From Flexivirga alba (GTDB lineage Bacteria > Actinomycetota > Actinomycetes > Actinomycetales > Dermatophilaceae), in NCBI RefSeq assembly GCF_042661025.1, contig NZ_JBHSWH010000001.1, forward strand, positions 2,418,001 to 2,482,000: DNA of 64,000 bases, read 5' to 3'. Below, one piece after another: positions 46,086 to 54,611 of the stretch; within the stretch, counting starts at the first letter, position 1; each line of letters begins with the position of its first letter. The notes under the pieces are model-generated. The model saw only the letters and a list, made by a program, of their open reading frames with translations. It was not told the origin of the DNA and did no database searches. The translations under genes and the position numbers were made by a program.

Positions 46086-47468
46086 TGGTCGACCCGATGC
46101 AGCGCAGCGCGAAGCCGAGCGCAACCTGGCGATCCGCAAGCGTTTGAGGGAGGTCGAGGAGGCGATTCTGGCGCGGACACCCGAGTCCAGTCCGGAGCCG
46201 TCCCTGGAGCGCGTGCGCCGCATCATGGAGCTGCTCGGCGACCCGCAGCGGTCCTTCCCCGTGGTGCACCTGACCGGCACCAACGGCAAGACGACCACCA
46301 CGCGCGCGATCGAGCGGATCCTGCGTGAGACCGGCCTCGCCACCGGGCGCTTCACCTCGCCGCACCTGCACAACGTCCGCGAGCGAATCGCCTTGAACGG
46401 CAAGCCGATCGACCCCGAGCGATTCATTGCGACATACGACGACGTGCTGCCCTACGTCGAGTTGATCGACAACGAAGCACGTGCGGCGGACGAGCCGACG
46501 ACTACCTACTTCGAGATCCTCGTTGTGATGGCCTACGCGGCTTTCGCCGACGCACCGGTCGACGTGGCGATCGTCGAGGTCGGGCTCGGCGGCGAGTGGG
46601 ACGCGACCAACGTCGCGGACGGCCAGGTCGCGGTGATCACTCCGGTCTCGCTGGACCACACCCGGCTGCTCGGCTCGACCGTCGAGGAGATCACGCTGGA
46701 GAAGCGCGGCATCATCAAGCCCGGTTCGATCACCGTGGTCGGCGTCCAGGACCCCGCCGTCGACGAGCTGATCGCCGAGCGCGTGGCTGAAGTGGGTGGC
46801 TCCGCGAAACGCGAGACCGTCGACTTCGAGGTCCTCGAGCGTGACCAGGCCGTCGGCGGCCAGCAGTTGACGGTTCAGGGGCTGTCAGCCGTTTACCCCG
46901 ACCTCTACCTGCCGCTCTACGGCGAACACCAGGCACACAACGTGGTGACGGCGATTGCTGCAGCCGAGGCGTTCCTCGGGGAGGGGAGCGTGACCTGGAC
47001 ATCGATGTGCTGCGTGCCGCGCTCGCCGACCTGGACTCTCCCGGTCGGCTGGAGATCGTCCGGCGCTCGCCGACGGTGCTGGTCGACGCTGCGCACAACG
47101 CTTCCGGCGTGCGTGCCCTGCGTGACGCGATCAATGACTCGTTCACCTTCGCCAAGCTCGTGGGTGTGATCGCGATCTTCGCCGACAAAGATGCCGAGGA
47201 CATGCTCTCGACTCTCGAGCAGGTGCTGGATCACGTTGTCATCACCCGGAATTCGTCACACCGCAGCATGCGTGCCGAAGTGCTGGGCCAGGTCGCGATC
47301 GACATCTTCGGTGAGGACCGGGTCGACATCGTGCCCGGCATGGCCGATGCGATCGACCGTGCCGCGGAGCTCGCGGACGAGGGTGGTGTCTCCGGGGGAG
47401 TGATCGCCACCGGCTCGATCACGACCGCCGCGGACGTCCGAGCCCTGCTCGGCGTCACCGACACATGA
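46078..47468 (+). CDS. folC: Folylpolyglutamate synthase / dihydrofolate synthase, frameshifted in this sequence
   Basis: About 463 aa Mur-ligase-family enzyme that glutamylates folates and makes dihydrofolate. ATP loop VVHLTGTNGKTTTTRAIERI, EVGLGGEWDATNV, and the C-terminal VLVDAAHNASGVRALRDAIN are family motifs. The frame changes at about 46983-46986, where GGGG should be five G to continue GEGERDLDIDVLRAALADLD. folC is normally required for growth, so an artefact is likely. ATG 46078 overlaps the GNAT gene, and the stop overlaps the DUF4233 start (ATGA), as in the folC-DUF4233-ndk order of actinobacteria. Confidence 0.92.
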
Positions 47469-47875
47469 GCAACAGCAACACCGTGATCGGGAACGTCCTC
47501 GTCCACGGCGTCGGTGAGCGTATGACGCGCCGGTTCGCCGGCATGGTGGTCGGGTCGCAGACCCTGGTGGTCTTCCTCGGCGCGCTCGTCGCCTGGGCGA
47601 TCGCCAAATCGCAGCACGACACGGCCCACACGTCATACCTCGTTGTCGGGTTGGTGCTGGCAGTCTTGTGTGTCGTCGCCGCCGGCACACTGCGTCGTCC
47701 CTGGGGTGTGACCCTCGGCTGGGCGGTGCAGTTCGCGACCGTCGTGGCCGGTGTCGTCCTACCGATGATGTTCGTTGTTGGTCTGATGTTTCTGGCCCTG
47801 TGGGTCACTGCCCTCGTCCAGGGCCGCAAAATGGACGCCTTGACCGCTCGCCACGAAGGAATCCCCGAGCAATGA
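47465..47875 (+). CDS. DUF4233 membrane protein
   Basis: 136 aa with four hydrophobic helices (SQTLVVFLGALVAWAIA, YLVVGLVLAVLCVVAAGTL, LGWAVQFATVVAGVVL and MMFVVGLMFLALWVTALVQG). The small DUF4233 family sits after folC in most actinobacteria; function unknown. Its ATG overlaps the folC stop and its stop overlaps uppP, so the three are translationally coupled. Confidence 0.88.
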   Translation: MSNSNTVIGNVLVHGVGERMTRRFAGMVVGSQTLVVFLGALVAWAIAKSQHDTAHTSYLVVGLVLAVLCVVAAGTLRRPWGVTLGWAVQFATVVAGVVLPMMFVVGLMFLALWVTALVQGRKMDALTARHEGIPEQ

Positions 47876-48711
47876 CCTGGATCGAAGCGATTGTCCTGGG
47901 GATCGTGCAGGGACTCACCGAGTTCCTGCCGATCTCGTCCTCCGCGCACCAACTCATCGTCGGCCGGCTCTTCTGGGACAACGACGGCGGCGGATCGGCG
48001 TTCACCGCAGTCAACCAGCTGGGCACCGAGACAGCGGTGATCGTCTACTTCTGGCGGGACATCGTCCGCATTCTCAAGCAGTGGGGGTTGTCGGTCGCCG
48101 GCAAGGTGCCGAAGTCCGAGCCCGACGCCCGAATGGGCTGGCTGGTCATCGTCGGCACGATCCCGATCGGCATCCTCGGCCTGGTGTTCAAGGGTTTCAT
48201 CGAGGGACCGCTGCGCAACCTGTGGGTGACCGCGAGCATGCTGCTGATCTTCGCCATCGTCATCGCCGTGGCTGATGCGACGGTCGACCACGACCCCGAC
48301 GCCGAGAACCGCAAGACTCTGGAAGACCTCAGCGTCAAGGACGGCATCCGGTTCGGACTCTGGCAGGCGCTCGCGCTGATACCCGGCGTATCGCGTTCCG
48401 GCGGAACGATTTCCGGTGGTCTCTTCATGGGCTACACGCGCAGTGCTGCGGCGCGATACTCGTTCTTGCTCGCCATACCTGCGGTGCTCGTGTCCGGGTT
48501 GTTCGAGCTGAAGGACCTGCACGGCAGCGGCGGTGACGGGTGGGGTCAGATCATCGTCGCGACGGTGCTCGCGTTCGTCGTCGGGTATGCCGTGGTCGCG
48601 TGGTTCATGCGCTATATCTCCCACCACAACTTCCGGCCGTTCGTCTACTACAGGATCGCGCTGGCCGTCTTCGTCTTCGGGCTGCTCGTGCTCGGCAAGG
48701 TTGCTGCCTAA
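47872..48711 (+). CDS. uppP: Undecaprenyl-diphosphatase (BacA/UppP)
   Basis: 279 aa integral membrane phosphatase recycling undecaprenyl diphosphate to the monophosphate carrier for peptidoglycan and polysaccharide synthesis. Active-site motifs are LTEFLPISSSAHQLIVG (N-terminal EXXXE/SSS region) and ALIPGVSRSGGTISGGLFMG. About eight TM helices. ATG 47872 overlaps the DUF4233 stop. Its insertion between DUF4233 and ndk differs from the mycobacterial order. Confidence 0.95.
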   Translation: MTWIEAIVLGIVQGLTEFLPISSSAHQLIVGRLFWDNDGGGSAFTAVNQLGTETAVIVYFWRDIVRILKQWGLSVAGKVPKSEPDARMGWLVIVGTIPIGILGLVFKGFIEGPLRNLWVTASMLLIFAIVIAVADATVDHDPDAENRKTLEDLSVKDGIRFGLWQALALIPGVSRSGGTISGGLFMGYTRSAAARYSFLLAIPAVLVSGLFELKDLHGSGGDGWGQIIVATVLAFVVGYAVVAWFMRYISHHNFRPFVYYRIALAVFVFGLLVLGKVAA

Positions 48712-48712
48712 G

Positions 48713-48729
48713 GAAACCCCAGGGGTTTC
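48713..48729 (+). terminator. Short hairpin between uppP and ndk
   Basis: GAAACCCC and GGGGTTTC flank one A, giving a short stem with a small loop directly after the uppP stop. It may attenuate read-through into ndk; weak evidence. Confidence 0.35.
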
Positions 48730-48760
48730 GCCATACGACCCGTCCGATTGAATGTGAGTC

Positions 48761-49177
48761 ATGGAACGCACCCTCGTCATCGTCAAGCCCGATGGATTCG
48801 CCCGTGGCCTCACCGGCGAGGTCCTGCGCCGGATCGAGGCGAAGGGCTACGTCCTCGACACGTTGCAGATCATGACTCCCGATCGGGATCGGCTGGCACG
48901 GCACTACGCCGAGCACGAGGGCAAGCCCTTCTACCAGCCGCTCGTCGACTTCATGGCCAGTGGCCCGGCGACCTTCGCGATCGTGACCGGGCAGCGGGTC
49001 ATCGAAGGTTTCCGTGCGATCGCCGGAGCGACCGACCCGTCGGCCGCAGCGCCGGGCAGCATCCGCGGCGATCTCGGGCGCGACTGGGGCCTGGCCGTGC
49101 AGCAGAACATCGTGCACGGCTCGGACTCGCCCGAGTCCGCCGAGCGCGAGATCGGCATCTGGTTCCCCCAAGCCTGA
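48761..49177 (+). CDS. ndk: Nucleoside-diphosphate kinase
   Basis: 138 aa kinase balancing NTP and dNTP pools. N-terminal TLVIVKPDGFARGLTGEVLR, the catalytic histidine in IRGDLGRDWGLAVQQNIVHG (NIVHGSDS), and the C-terminal SAEREIGIWFP are standard. It closes the folC-DUF4233-uppP-ndk series, 49 bp after uppP. Confidence 0.97.
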   Translation: MERTLVIVKPDGFARGLTGEVLRRIEAKGYVLDTLQIMTPDRDRLARHYAEHEGKPFYQPLVDFMASGPATFAIVTGQRVIEGFRAIAGATDPSAAAPGSIRGDLGRDWGLAVQQNIVHGSDSPESAEREIGIWFPQA

Positions 49178-49218
49178 TTGCTTGTTCGGGCCGTCCTTCG
49201 GACGGGCAGCAGGCTGAC

Positions 49219-49345
49219 GGTAAGCTCCGCACCGGACGCGATTTACTGCAGGGGAAGCCGGTGCGAATCCGGCGCTGACCCGCAACCGTGTGCCGACCGG
49301 GCGCCATACCCGGGAAGCGAGCCGGAGCACCTGCGCGTCCACCGG
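49219..49345 (+). promoter_or_regulatory. Cobalamin (B12) riboswitch
   Basis: Conserved core GGGAAGCCGGTGCGAATCC then GGCGCTGACCCGCAACCGT (about 49251-49289), followed by CGGGAAGCGAGCCGGAGCACCTGC, matching the AdoCbl riboswitch consensus including the B12 box region. Downstream CGATCTCG/CGAGATCG (49346-49353 / 49365-49372) is a candidate expression platform. It lies 80 bp upstream of the secreted repeat protein and therefore should repress it when B12 is plentiful. Confidence 0.92.
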
Positions 49346-49424
49346 CGATCTCGTCGCGGCCCCGCGAGATCGGTTCCGGCTGATACTTCTGCGGGTCGCG
49401 ACATCTCGCGGAAGGCAACACTTC

Positions 49425-50693
49425 ATGACCACAACTCTTCGCGCCCGTGCGGGTCTCACGGGCATCTTCGCCCTGGCCTGCGCCGGTCTGACCGGCATCG
49501 CAGTGGCCGCTCCGGCAAGCGCCGCCACACCCGATGCGTCCACTGGCGCGCACTTCCTGGCGTCCGAGCTGGCGGCTGGCGGCGACCACTTCTCGGTCAG
49601 CTCCGGCGGCACCAACTACGCCGACTACGGCCTGACGATCGACGGCATCCTCGGTCTCGACGCGGCACAGACCGGTCAGGCCGAAGCGCAGCGCGCGGCG
49701 TCATACATCACCAAGAACGCCGCGGCATACAACACCTACGGCCAGGACGTGTATGCCGGTGCGACTGCCAAGTTGCTGGTCTTCGCTCAGGCGCAGGGCC
49801 TGCCGACCGGTGGCTACCTCAGCCAGCTGAAGTCGCTGGAGCAGACGACCGGGCAGTTCAAGGACAAGTCGGCGTATGGCGACTACTCCAACACCATCGG
49901 CCAGTCGCTGGCGATCGTCGGTCTGGCGCGCGCCGGACAGTCCGATGCCAAGGCAGTTGACTTCCTGCTCAAGCAGCAGTGCAACGACGGCGGATTCCGG
50001 ATGACGTTCGCCGACACGCAGTGCACCACCACCGCCGGCGACACCGACGCGACCTCGTTGGCCGTGCAGGCGCTGAGCGCCGCGGGCGGTCACGACGCCG
50101 CGGTCACCAAGGCCGTCAATTTCATCGCCGGCGAGCAGCAGTCGAACGGTGGTGTGGTGGAGCCGGCCGCGCAGGCCGCACCGAACACCAACAGCACCGG
50201 GCTGGCCGCGGTCGCCTTCGCCCTGACGGGCAAGACCGCAGAGGCAGCCAAGGCGAAGGCCTTCGTCGCCGGCCTGCAGTTCGGTTGCACTTCCCCGGCT
50301 GCGTTGCGCGGCGGATTCGCCTTCGACCAGAAGTCGTTCGACGCGCTGCGGGCCAAGGGCAGCAAGGCGACGGTCAGCGACAAGGAACATCGCGCGACGA
50401 CGCAGGCGGTCCTCGCGCTGGTCCAGCAGCCGTACCTGAAGATCAGCGCCGGTGGTTCGGCGACGGCGCCGGCGCTGTCGTGCGCGACGTCCAGCCCGAC
50501 CACGTCGGCAACCAGCACCGCGAGCTCAACGTCGGTCAGCGCCACGTCGACGACGACCGGCCCACCGATCATCACCGACGGCTCGCAGACAGGTGGCGGC
50601 AACGCGGGCGTGCTCTTCGCGGGCGCTGCCGTCCTGGGTGGCGCCGCACTGGCCGGCACCGGCCTCCGTCGCCGGTTGCGTTCGCGCGACTGA
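49425..50693 (+). CDS. Secreted, membrane-anchored alpha/alpha-toroid repeat protein under B12 control
   Basis: 422 aa. Signal peptide (LTGIFALACAGLTGIAVAAP, cleavage near ASAA), then about 330 residues of prenyltransferase/squalene-cyclase-like helical repeats (YGLTIDGILGLDAAQTGQAE, DATSLAVQALSAAGGHDAAV, NSTGLAAVAFALTGKTAEAA), a Ser/Thr-rich linker (SSPTTSATSTASSTSVSATS), a C-terminal TM helix and an RRRLRSRD tail. The fold class is that of transcobalamin and intrinsic factor. Control by a cobalamin riboswitch suggests extracellular B12 binding; this is inference. No LPXTG motif and no adjacent transporter genes. ATG 49425 follows GGAAGGCAACACTTC. Confidence 0.82.
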   Translation: MTTTLRARAGLTGIFALACAGLTGIAVAAPASAATPDASTGAHFLASELAAGGDHFSVSSGGTNYADYGLTIDGILGLDAAQTGQAEAQRAASYITKNAAAYNTYGQDVYAGATAKLLVFAQAQGLPTGGYLSQLKSLEQTTGQFKDKSAYGDYSNTIGQSLAIVGLARAGQSDAKAVDFLLKQQCNDGGFRMTFADTQCTTTAGDTDATSLAVQALSAAGGHDAAVTKAVNFIAGEQQSNGGVVEPAAQAAPNTNSTGLAAVAFALTGKTAEAAKAKAFVAGLQFGCTSPAALRGGFAFDQKSFDALRAKGSKATVSDKEHRATTQAVLALVQQPYLKISAGGSATAPALSCATSSPTTSATSTASSTSVSATSTTTGPPIITDGSQTGGGNAGVLFAGAAVLGGAALAGTGLRRRLRSRD

Positions 50694-50706
50694 CACAACA
50701 ACCTCA

Positions 50707-50798
50707 CCGAGAGGACAGCCGAATGCCGAGGGGACAGGCAATTCGGGCGAATTCGCCCGGAATTGCCTGTCCCCTCGATGCATCGCCTGTCCTCTCGG
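50707..50798. repeat. Four-box palindromic element, copy B
   Basis: Between two convergent genes. Boxes CCGAGAGGACAG (50707), CCGAGGGGACAG (50726), then inverted TGTCCCCTCG (50768) and TGTCCTCTCGG (50788). The inner pair carries matching changes (GGGG with CCCC). The centre is a near-palindrome on GAATTC (50740-50764). Confidence 0.8.
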
Positions 50799-50812
50799 CG
50801 AAATGGGTCGCG

Positions 50813-51403
50813 TCAGTCGAGGTCGTCGTCGAGGCCGGCGATCGCCAGCTCGAGAAGTTGGGCGAGCTTGTCGCGCTGGCCGACGGGCACATGCGACAAC
50901 ACGTCGGACTCCACCATGTCGGACTCCCGGATCACCTGGCGGAACATCTCCCAACCGTCGCGGGTGAGGTGCACGAGGATCCGGGTGCGGTTGTCGGGAT
51001 CGGGCTCGCGCTCGATGAGTCCGCGTTCGGCCATCCGATCCAACCGGTGGGTCATCGACGACGGGGCAACCGCGGCCGTGTCGGCCAGCTGCGACGGCGT
51101 CGAGATGTGGTCCTCGGCCTCGGCCGCGAGGTGCCGGATGACGGCCCACTCGCCGGGGGACAGATCGAGGTCCGACAGGTTCTGGGTGTACCACTGCGAC
51201 AGGCGGCGGTGCAGGCCGTGCACCGCGGTCACGACACGCTGCACCTGCTCGTTCCCACCGGCTTCGACATACGCTGCGACCTCGGCCTCGTAGCGGCTTC
51301 GCTCGGTCTTCCCGGGCTGATTCTGGGCACGGCCCTCCTTCGTCGGGCCCGGCCCTTCAGCTGAAGCTTTCGGTCGCTCGCTGCGCTCGCTCATGATGAT
51401 CAA
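50813..51403 (-). CDS. MarR-family transcriptional regulator
   Basis: 196 aa. A basic, low-complexity N-terminal extension (about 1-45) precedes the winged helix: LSPGEWAVIRHLAAEAEDHI, SQLADTAAVAPSSMTHRLDR, GLIEREPDPDNRTRILVHLT. MarR proteins are dimeric repressors responsive to small phenolic or drug-like ligands. The likely target is its own promoter or a distant gene; no transporter is adjacent. The first codons (SERSERPKA) lie in GCTCGCTGCGCTCGCTC repeat-like DNA, so the true start may be later. Starts 51403 and 51394 are both possible. Confidence 0.85.
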   Translation of the reverse strand: MIIMSERSERPKASAEGPGPTKEGRAQNQPGKTERSRYEAEVAAYVEAGGNEQVQRVVTAVHGLHRRLSQWYTQNLSDLDLSPGEWAVIRHLAAEAEDHISTPSQLADTAAVAPSSMTHRLDRMAERGLIEREPDPDNRTRILVHLTRDGWEMFRQVIRESDMVESDVLSHVPVGQRDKLAQLLELAIAGLDDDLD

Positions 51404-51584
51404 TTAGAACGTATGACGGTGGCGCACTCCGCACGGCTTGCGGCCGGCACTCTTCGATTAGGGGCGCACGCTCAGATCCTGATAACCTTGCAGCGCCGTG
51501 AAACCGGCCGCGGACAAAGAGCGCCCCTGGTGGACATGCCCAGGAGCACCGCGCAATCAAGAGACGAACGGAGATCGCCCACTC

Positions 51585-51854
51585 ATGCCGCTGGACACCG
51601 CCACCAAGGCGCAGATCATGACCGACTACGCGACCAAAGAGGGCGACACCGGTTCGCCCGAGGTGCAGATCGCGATGCTGACGCAGCGCATCACCGACCT
51701 CACCGAGCACGCCCGTCAGCACCCGCACGACCACCACAGCCGGCGCGGCCTGCTGCTCCTGGTCGGTAAGCGCAAGCGCATGCTGCGTTACCTCGAGGAC
51801 GTTGACATCGAGCGCTACCGCGCACTGATCAAGCGACTGGGTCTGCGTCGCTGA
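51585..51854 (+). CDS. rpsO: 30S ribosomal protein S15
   Basis: 89 aa primary 16S rRNA-binding protein of the platform. KEGDTGSPEVQIAMLTQRIT, HDHHSRRGLLLLVGKRKRML and YRALIKRLGLRR are diagnostic. ATG 51585 is chosen because MPLDTATKAQ is the family start; the longer frame is leader. rpsO-pnp is a conserved pair, separated here by a strong terminator. Confidence 0.98.
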   Translation: MPLDTATKAQIMTDYATKEGDTGSPEVQIAMLTQRITDLTEHARQHPHDHHSRRGLLLLVGKRKRMLRYLEDVDIERYRALIKRLGLRR

Positions 51855-51874
51855 CCAATCACACTTACGACCGC

Positions 51875-51901
51875 AAGGCGGCTACCACCGGTAGCCGCCT
51901 T
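51875..51901 (+). terminator. Terminator between rpsO and pnp
   Basis: Perfect 12-bp stem AAGGCGGCTACC / GGTAGCCGCCTT with an ACC loop, followed by TGTTGG, 21 bp after the rpsO stop. Partial termination here would let rpsO be expressed above pnp. Confidence 0.85.
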
Positions 51902-52029
51902 GTTGGCGTAGGCGGGTGCTGCCCGCCGGCCCGACAAGGATGCGGCCGACCCGCGGCATACACCCCGTAATGAAGAAGAGCACCACGCACAACGACGATG
52001 CGTGGTCCGTAAAAGAACAGGAGGGCCCA

Positions 52030-54480
52030 ATGGAGGGTCCAGAGATCACTTTCGCCGAAGCCGTTATCGACAACGGCAAGTTCGGCACCCGCACGGTTCG
52101 ATTCGAAACCGGGCGGCTGGCCAAGCAGGCAGCCGGTGCGGTCGTCGCCTACCTGGACGACGAGACGACACTGCTGTCCACCACGGCCGCGGGCAAGCAG
52201 CCCAAAGACCATTTCGACTTCTTCCCGCTCACAGTGGACGTCGAGGAGCGGATGTATGCCGCGGGCAAGATCCCGGGCAGCTTCTTCCGTCGCGAAGGTC
52301 GCCCGTCGACCGACGCGATCCTCACCTGCCGGCTGATCGACCGCCCGCTGCGTCCTGCCTTCGTCAAGGGCCTGCGCAACGAGGTCCAGGTCGTCATCAC
52401 CGTCCTCGCGCAGAACCCCGACCACCAGTACGACGTGCTGGCGATCAACGCCGCTTCGGCGTCGACGCAGATCTCGGGTCTGCCGTTCTCCGGTCCGATC
52501 GGTGCCACTCGTGTGTCGCTGATCGACGGCCAGTGGGTCGCGTTCCCGACATACTCCGACCAGGCCAACTCCGTCTTCGACATGGTCGTTGCCGGCCGTG
52601 TCGCCGGAGATGACGTTGCGATCATGATGGTCGAGGCTGAGTCCAACGAAGCCACCTGGGACCTGGTCAAGAACCAGGGCAAGCAGGCTCCGACCGAGGA
52701 GATCGTCGCTCAGGGCCTGGAGGCCGCCAAGTCCTTCATCCGCGTCCTGTGCGAGGCACAGAACAAGGTTGCCGAGAAGGCCGCCAAGCCGGTGCAGGAG
52801 TTCCCGCTCTTCCTCGACTACGAGGACGACAGCTACGGCGCCGTCGAGTCGGCTTCGACCGAGAAGCTGCGCGGCCTGCTGTCCATCGCGGACAAGCAGG
52901 ACCGTGAGTCGCAGCTGGACGCCTACAAGGAGGAGCTCAAGTCTGAGCTCGCAGGCGAGGGCAAGCCGTTCGAGGGCCGCGAGAAGGAAATCTCCGCGGC
53001 ATACCGCGCCGTCCAGAAGAAGCTCGTGCGCGAGCGCATTCTGCGCGAGAAGGTGCGCATCGACGGTCGTGGGCTCGCGGACATCCGCGCGCTGTCGGCC
53101 GAGGTCGAGGTGCTCCCGCGGGTGCACGGTTCGGCGCTGTTCGAGCGCGGCGAGACCCAGATCATGGGCGTCACCACGCTGAACATGCTGCGTATGGAGC
53201 AGCAGCTGGACACGTTGTCGCCGGTGTCGCGCAAGCGCTACATGCACAACTACAACTTCCCGCCCTACTCCACCGGCGAGACCGGCCGCGTCGGTTCGCC
53301 GAAGCGCCGCGAGATCGGCCACGGAGCGCTCGCCGAGCGTGCGCTGATGCCGGTCTTGCCGACGCGTGAGGAGTTCCCCTACGCGATCCGTCAGGTCTCG
53401 GAAGCGTTGAGCTCCAACGGTTCCACGTCGATGGGCTCGGTCTGCGCGTCGACCCTGGCGCTGCTGAACGCCGGTGTGCCGCTGCGCGCTCCGGTCGCCG
53501 GCATCGCGATGGGTCTGGTGTCGGCCGAGGTCGACGGCAAGACCGAGTTCGCCGCAATGACCGACATCCTGGGAGCCGAGGACGCCTTCGGCGACATGGA
53601 CTTCAAGGTCGCCGGCACGCGTGAGTTCGTCACTGCCATCCAGCTGGACACCAAGCTCGCCGGCATCCCCGCCGACGTGCTGGCCGGTGCGCTGACCCAG
53701 GCTCGCGACGCGCGCCTGCACATCCTGGACGTGATGCACGAGGCGATCGACGCTCCTGACGAGATGTCGCCCTTCGCCCCGCGCGTCATCGCGGTGAAGA
53801 TCCCGGTCGACAAGATCGGTGAGGTCATCGGCCCGAAGGGCAAGATGATCAACCAGATCCAGGAGGACACCGGCGCCGACCTGTCCATCGAGGACGACGG
53901 CACCGTCTACATCGGTGCGACCGATGGTCCCTCCGCCGAGGCTGCGCGCGCCGCGGTCAACGCGATCGCCAACCCGCAGATGCCCGAGATCGGCGAGCGC
54001 TTCCTGGGGACCGTCGTGAAGACGACGACCTTCGGTGCGTTCGTGTCGCTGCTGCCCGGCAAGGACGGCCTGCTGCACATCTCCGAGGTGCGAAAGCTGG
54101 TCGGTGGCAAGCGGATCGACGCCGTCGAGGACGTGCTGAAGATCGGTCAGAAGGTGCAGGTCGAGCTCAAGGAGATCGACCCGCGCGGCAAGCTGTCGTT
54201 GGCCGTCGTTGAGAACAACACCAACGACGCCGACGCTTCGGACGACACTGTGGACGCTCCGGCGGACGTTGCTCCGGTGGCGGACGCCCCGGTCGTCGAC
54301 GACGCACCGCCTGCGGACGCACCTACCGCTGACGCACCGGCTGCCGACTCGTCGTCCGACGACGACTCGGACCGTGAGCCGCGCAAGCGCAACCGCCGTC
54401 GTGGCGGTCGCGGTCGCGGCAAGGACAGCTCCGAAGCGGGCGAAGGTTCGGCTGACGCTGAGCCGGTCGCGCAGGACTGA
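52030..54480 (+). CDS. pnp: Polyribonucleotide nucleotidyltransferase (PNPase)
   Basis: 816 aa 3'-5' phosphorolytic exonuclease. Two RNase PH domains (FETGRLAKQAAGAVVAYLDD and VRIDGRGLADIRALSAEV), a KH domain (DKIGEVIGPKGKMINQIQED) and an S1 domain (ERFLGTVVKTTTFGAFVSLL). The C-terminus adds about 85 residues: an acidic Ala/Asp/Pro stretch and then a basic RKRNRRRGGRGRGKD segment, typical of actinobacterial PNPase/RNase E-type RNA-binding tails. ATG 52030 has GGAGGGCCCA directly upstream and gives the normal N-terminus. Confidence 0.97.
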   Translation: MEGPEITFAEAVIDNGKFGTRTVRFETGRLAKQAAGAVVAYLDDETTLLSTTAAGKQPKDHFDFFPLTVDVEERMYAAGKIPGSFFRREGRPSTDAILTCRLIDRPLRPAFVKGLRNEVQVVITVLAQNPDHQYDVLAINAASASTQISGLPFSGPIGATRVSLIDGQWVAFPTYSDQANSVFDMVVAGRVAGDDVAIMMVEAESNEATWDLVKNQGKQAPTEEIVAQGLEAAKSFIRVLCEAQNKVAEKAAKPVQEFPLFLDYEDDSYGAVESASTEKLRGLLSIADKQDRESQLDAYKEELKSELAGEGKPFEGREKEISAAYRAVQKKLVRERILREKVRIDGRGLADIRALSAEVEVLPRVHGSALFERGETQIMGVTTLNMLRMEQQLDTLSPVSRKRYMHNYNFPPYSTGETGRVGSPKRREIGHGALAERALMPVLPTREEFPYAIRQVSEALSSNGSTSMGSVCASTLALLNAGVPLRAPVAGIAMGLVSAEVDGKTEFAAMTDILGAEDAFGDMDFKVAGTREFVTAIQLDTKLAGIPADVLAGALTQARDARLHILDVMHEAIDAPDEMSPFAPRVIAVKIPVDKIGEVIGPKGKMINQIQEDTGADLSIEDDGTVYIGATDGPSAEAARAAVNAIANPQMPEIGERFLGTVVKTTTFGAFVSLLPGKDGLLHISEVRKLVGGKRIDAVEDVLKIGQKVQVELKEIDPRGKLSLAVVENNTNDADASDDTVDAPADVAPVADAPVVDDAPPADAPTADAPAADSSSDDDSDREPRKRNRRRGGRGRGKDSSEAGEGSADAEPVAQD

Positions 54481-54501
54481 TCCACTGGGTTAAGCCATAA
54501 C

Positions 54502-54537
54502 AACGGCCCGGTCACACTTCGGTGTGGCCGGGCCGTT
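54502..54537 (+). terminator. Terminator after pnp
   Basis: AACGGCCCGG / CCGGGCCGTT with an inner CACAC/GTGTG pair and a TTCG tetraloop (54502-54537), 22 bp after the pnp stop. Confidence 0.88.
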
Positions 54538-54611
54538 CTGGCGTTGCGCGCGTTTGGCATGGCCGGGGGCACGACGGCGGTACCGCAGGTGACCGCCTAC
54601 GCTGCATCGGT

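Noticed and set aside
50707..50798. Small coding genes across the four-box elements
   Set aside because: Open frames cross elements A and B on both strands, giving similar peptides (RGQAIRANSPG, ACPLG), but this follows from the palindromic DNA and no start sites are credible.
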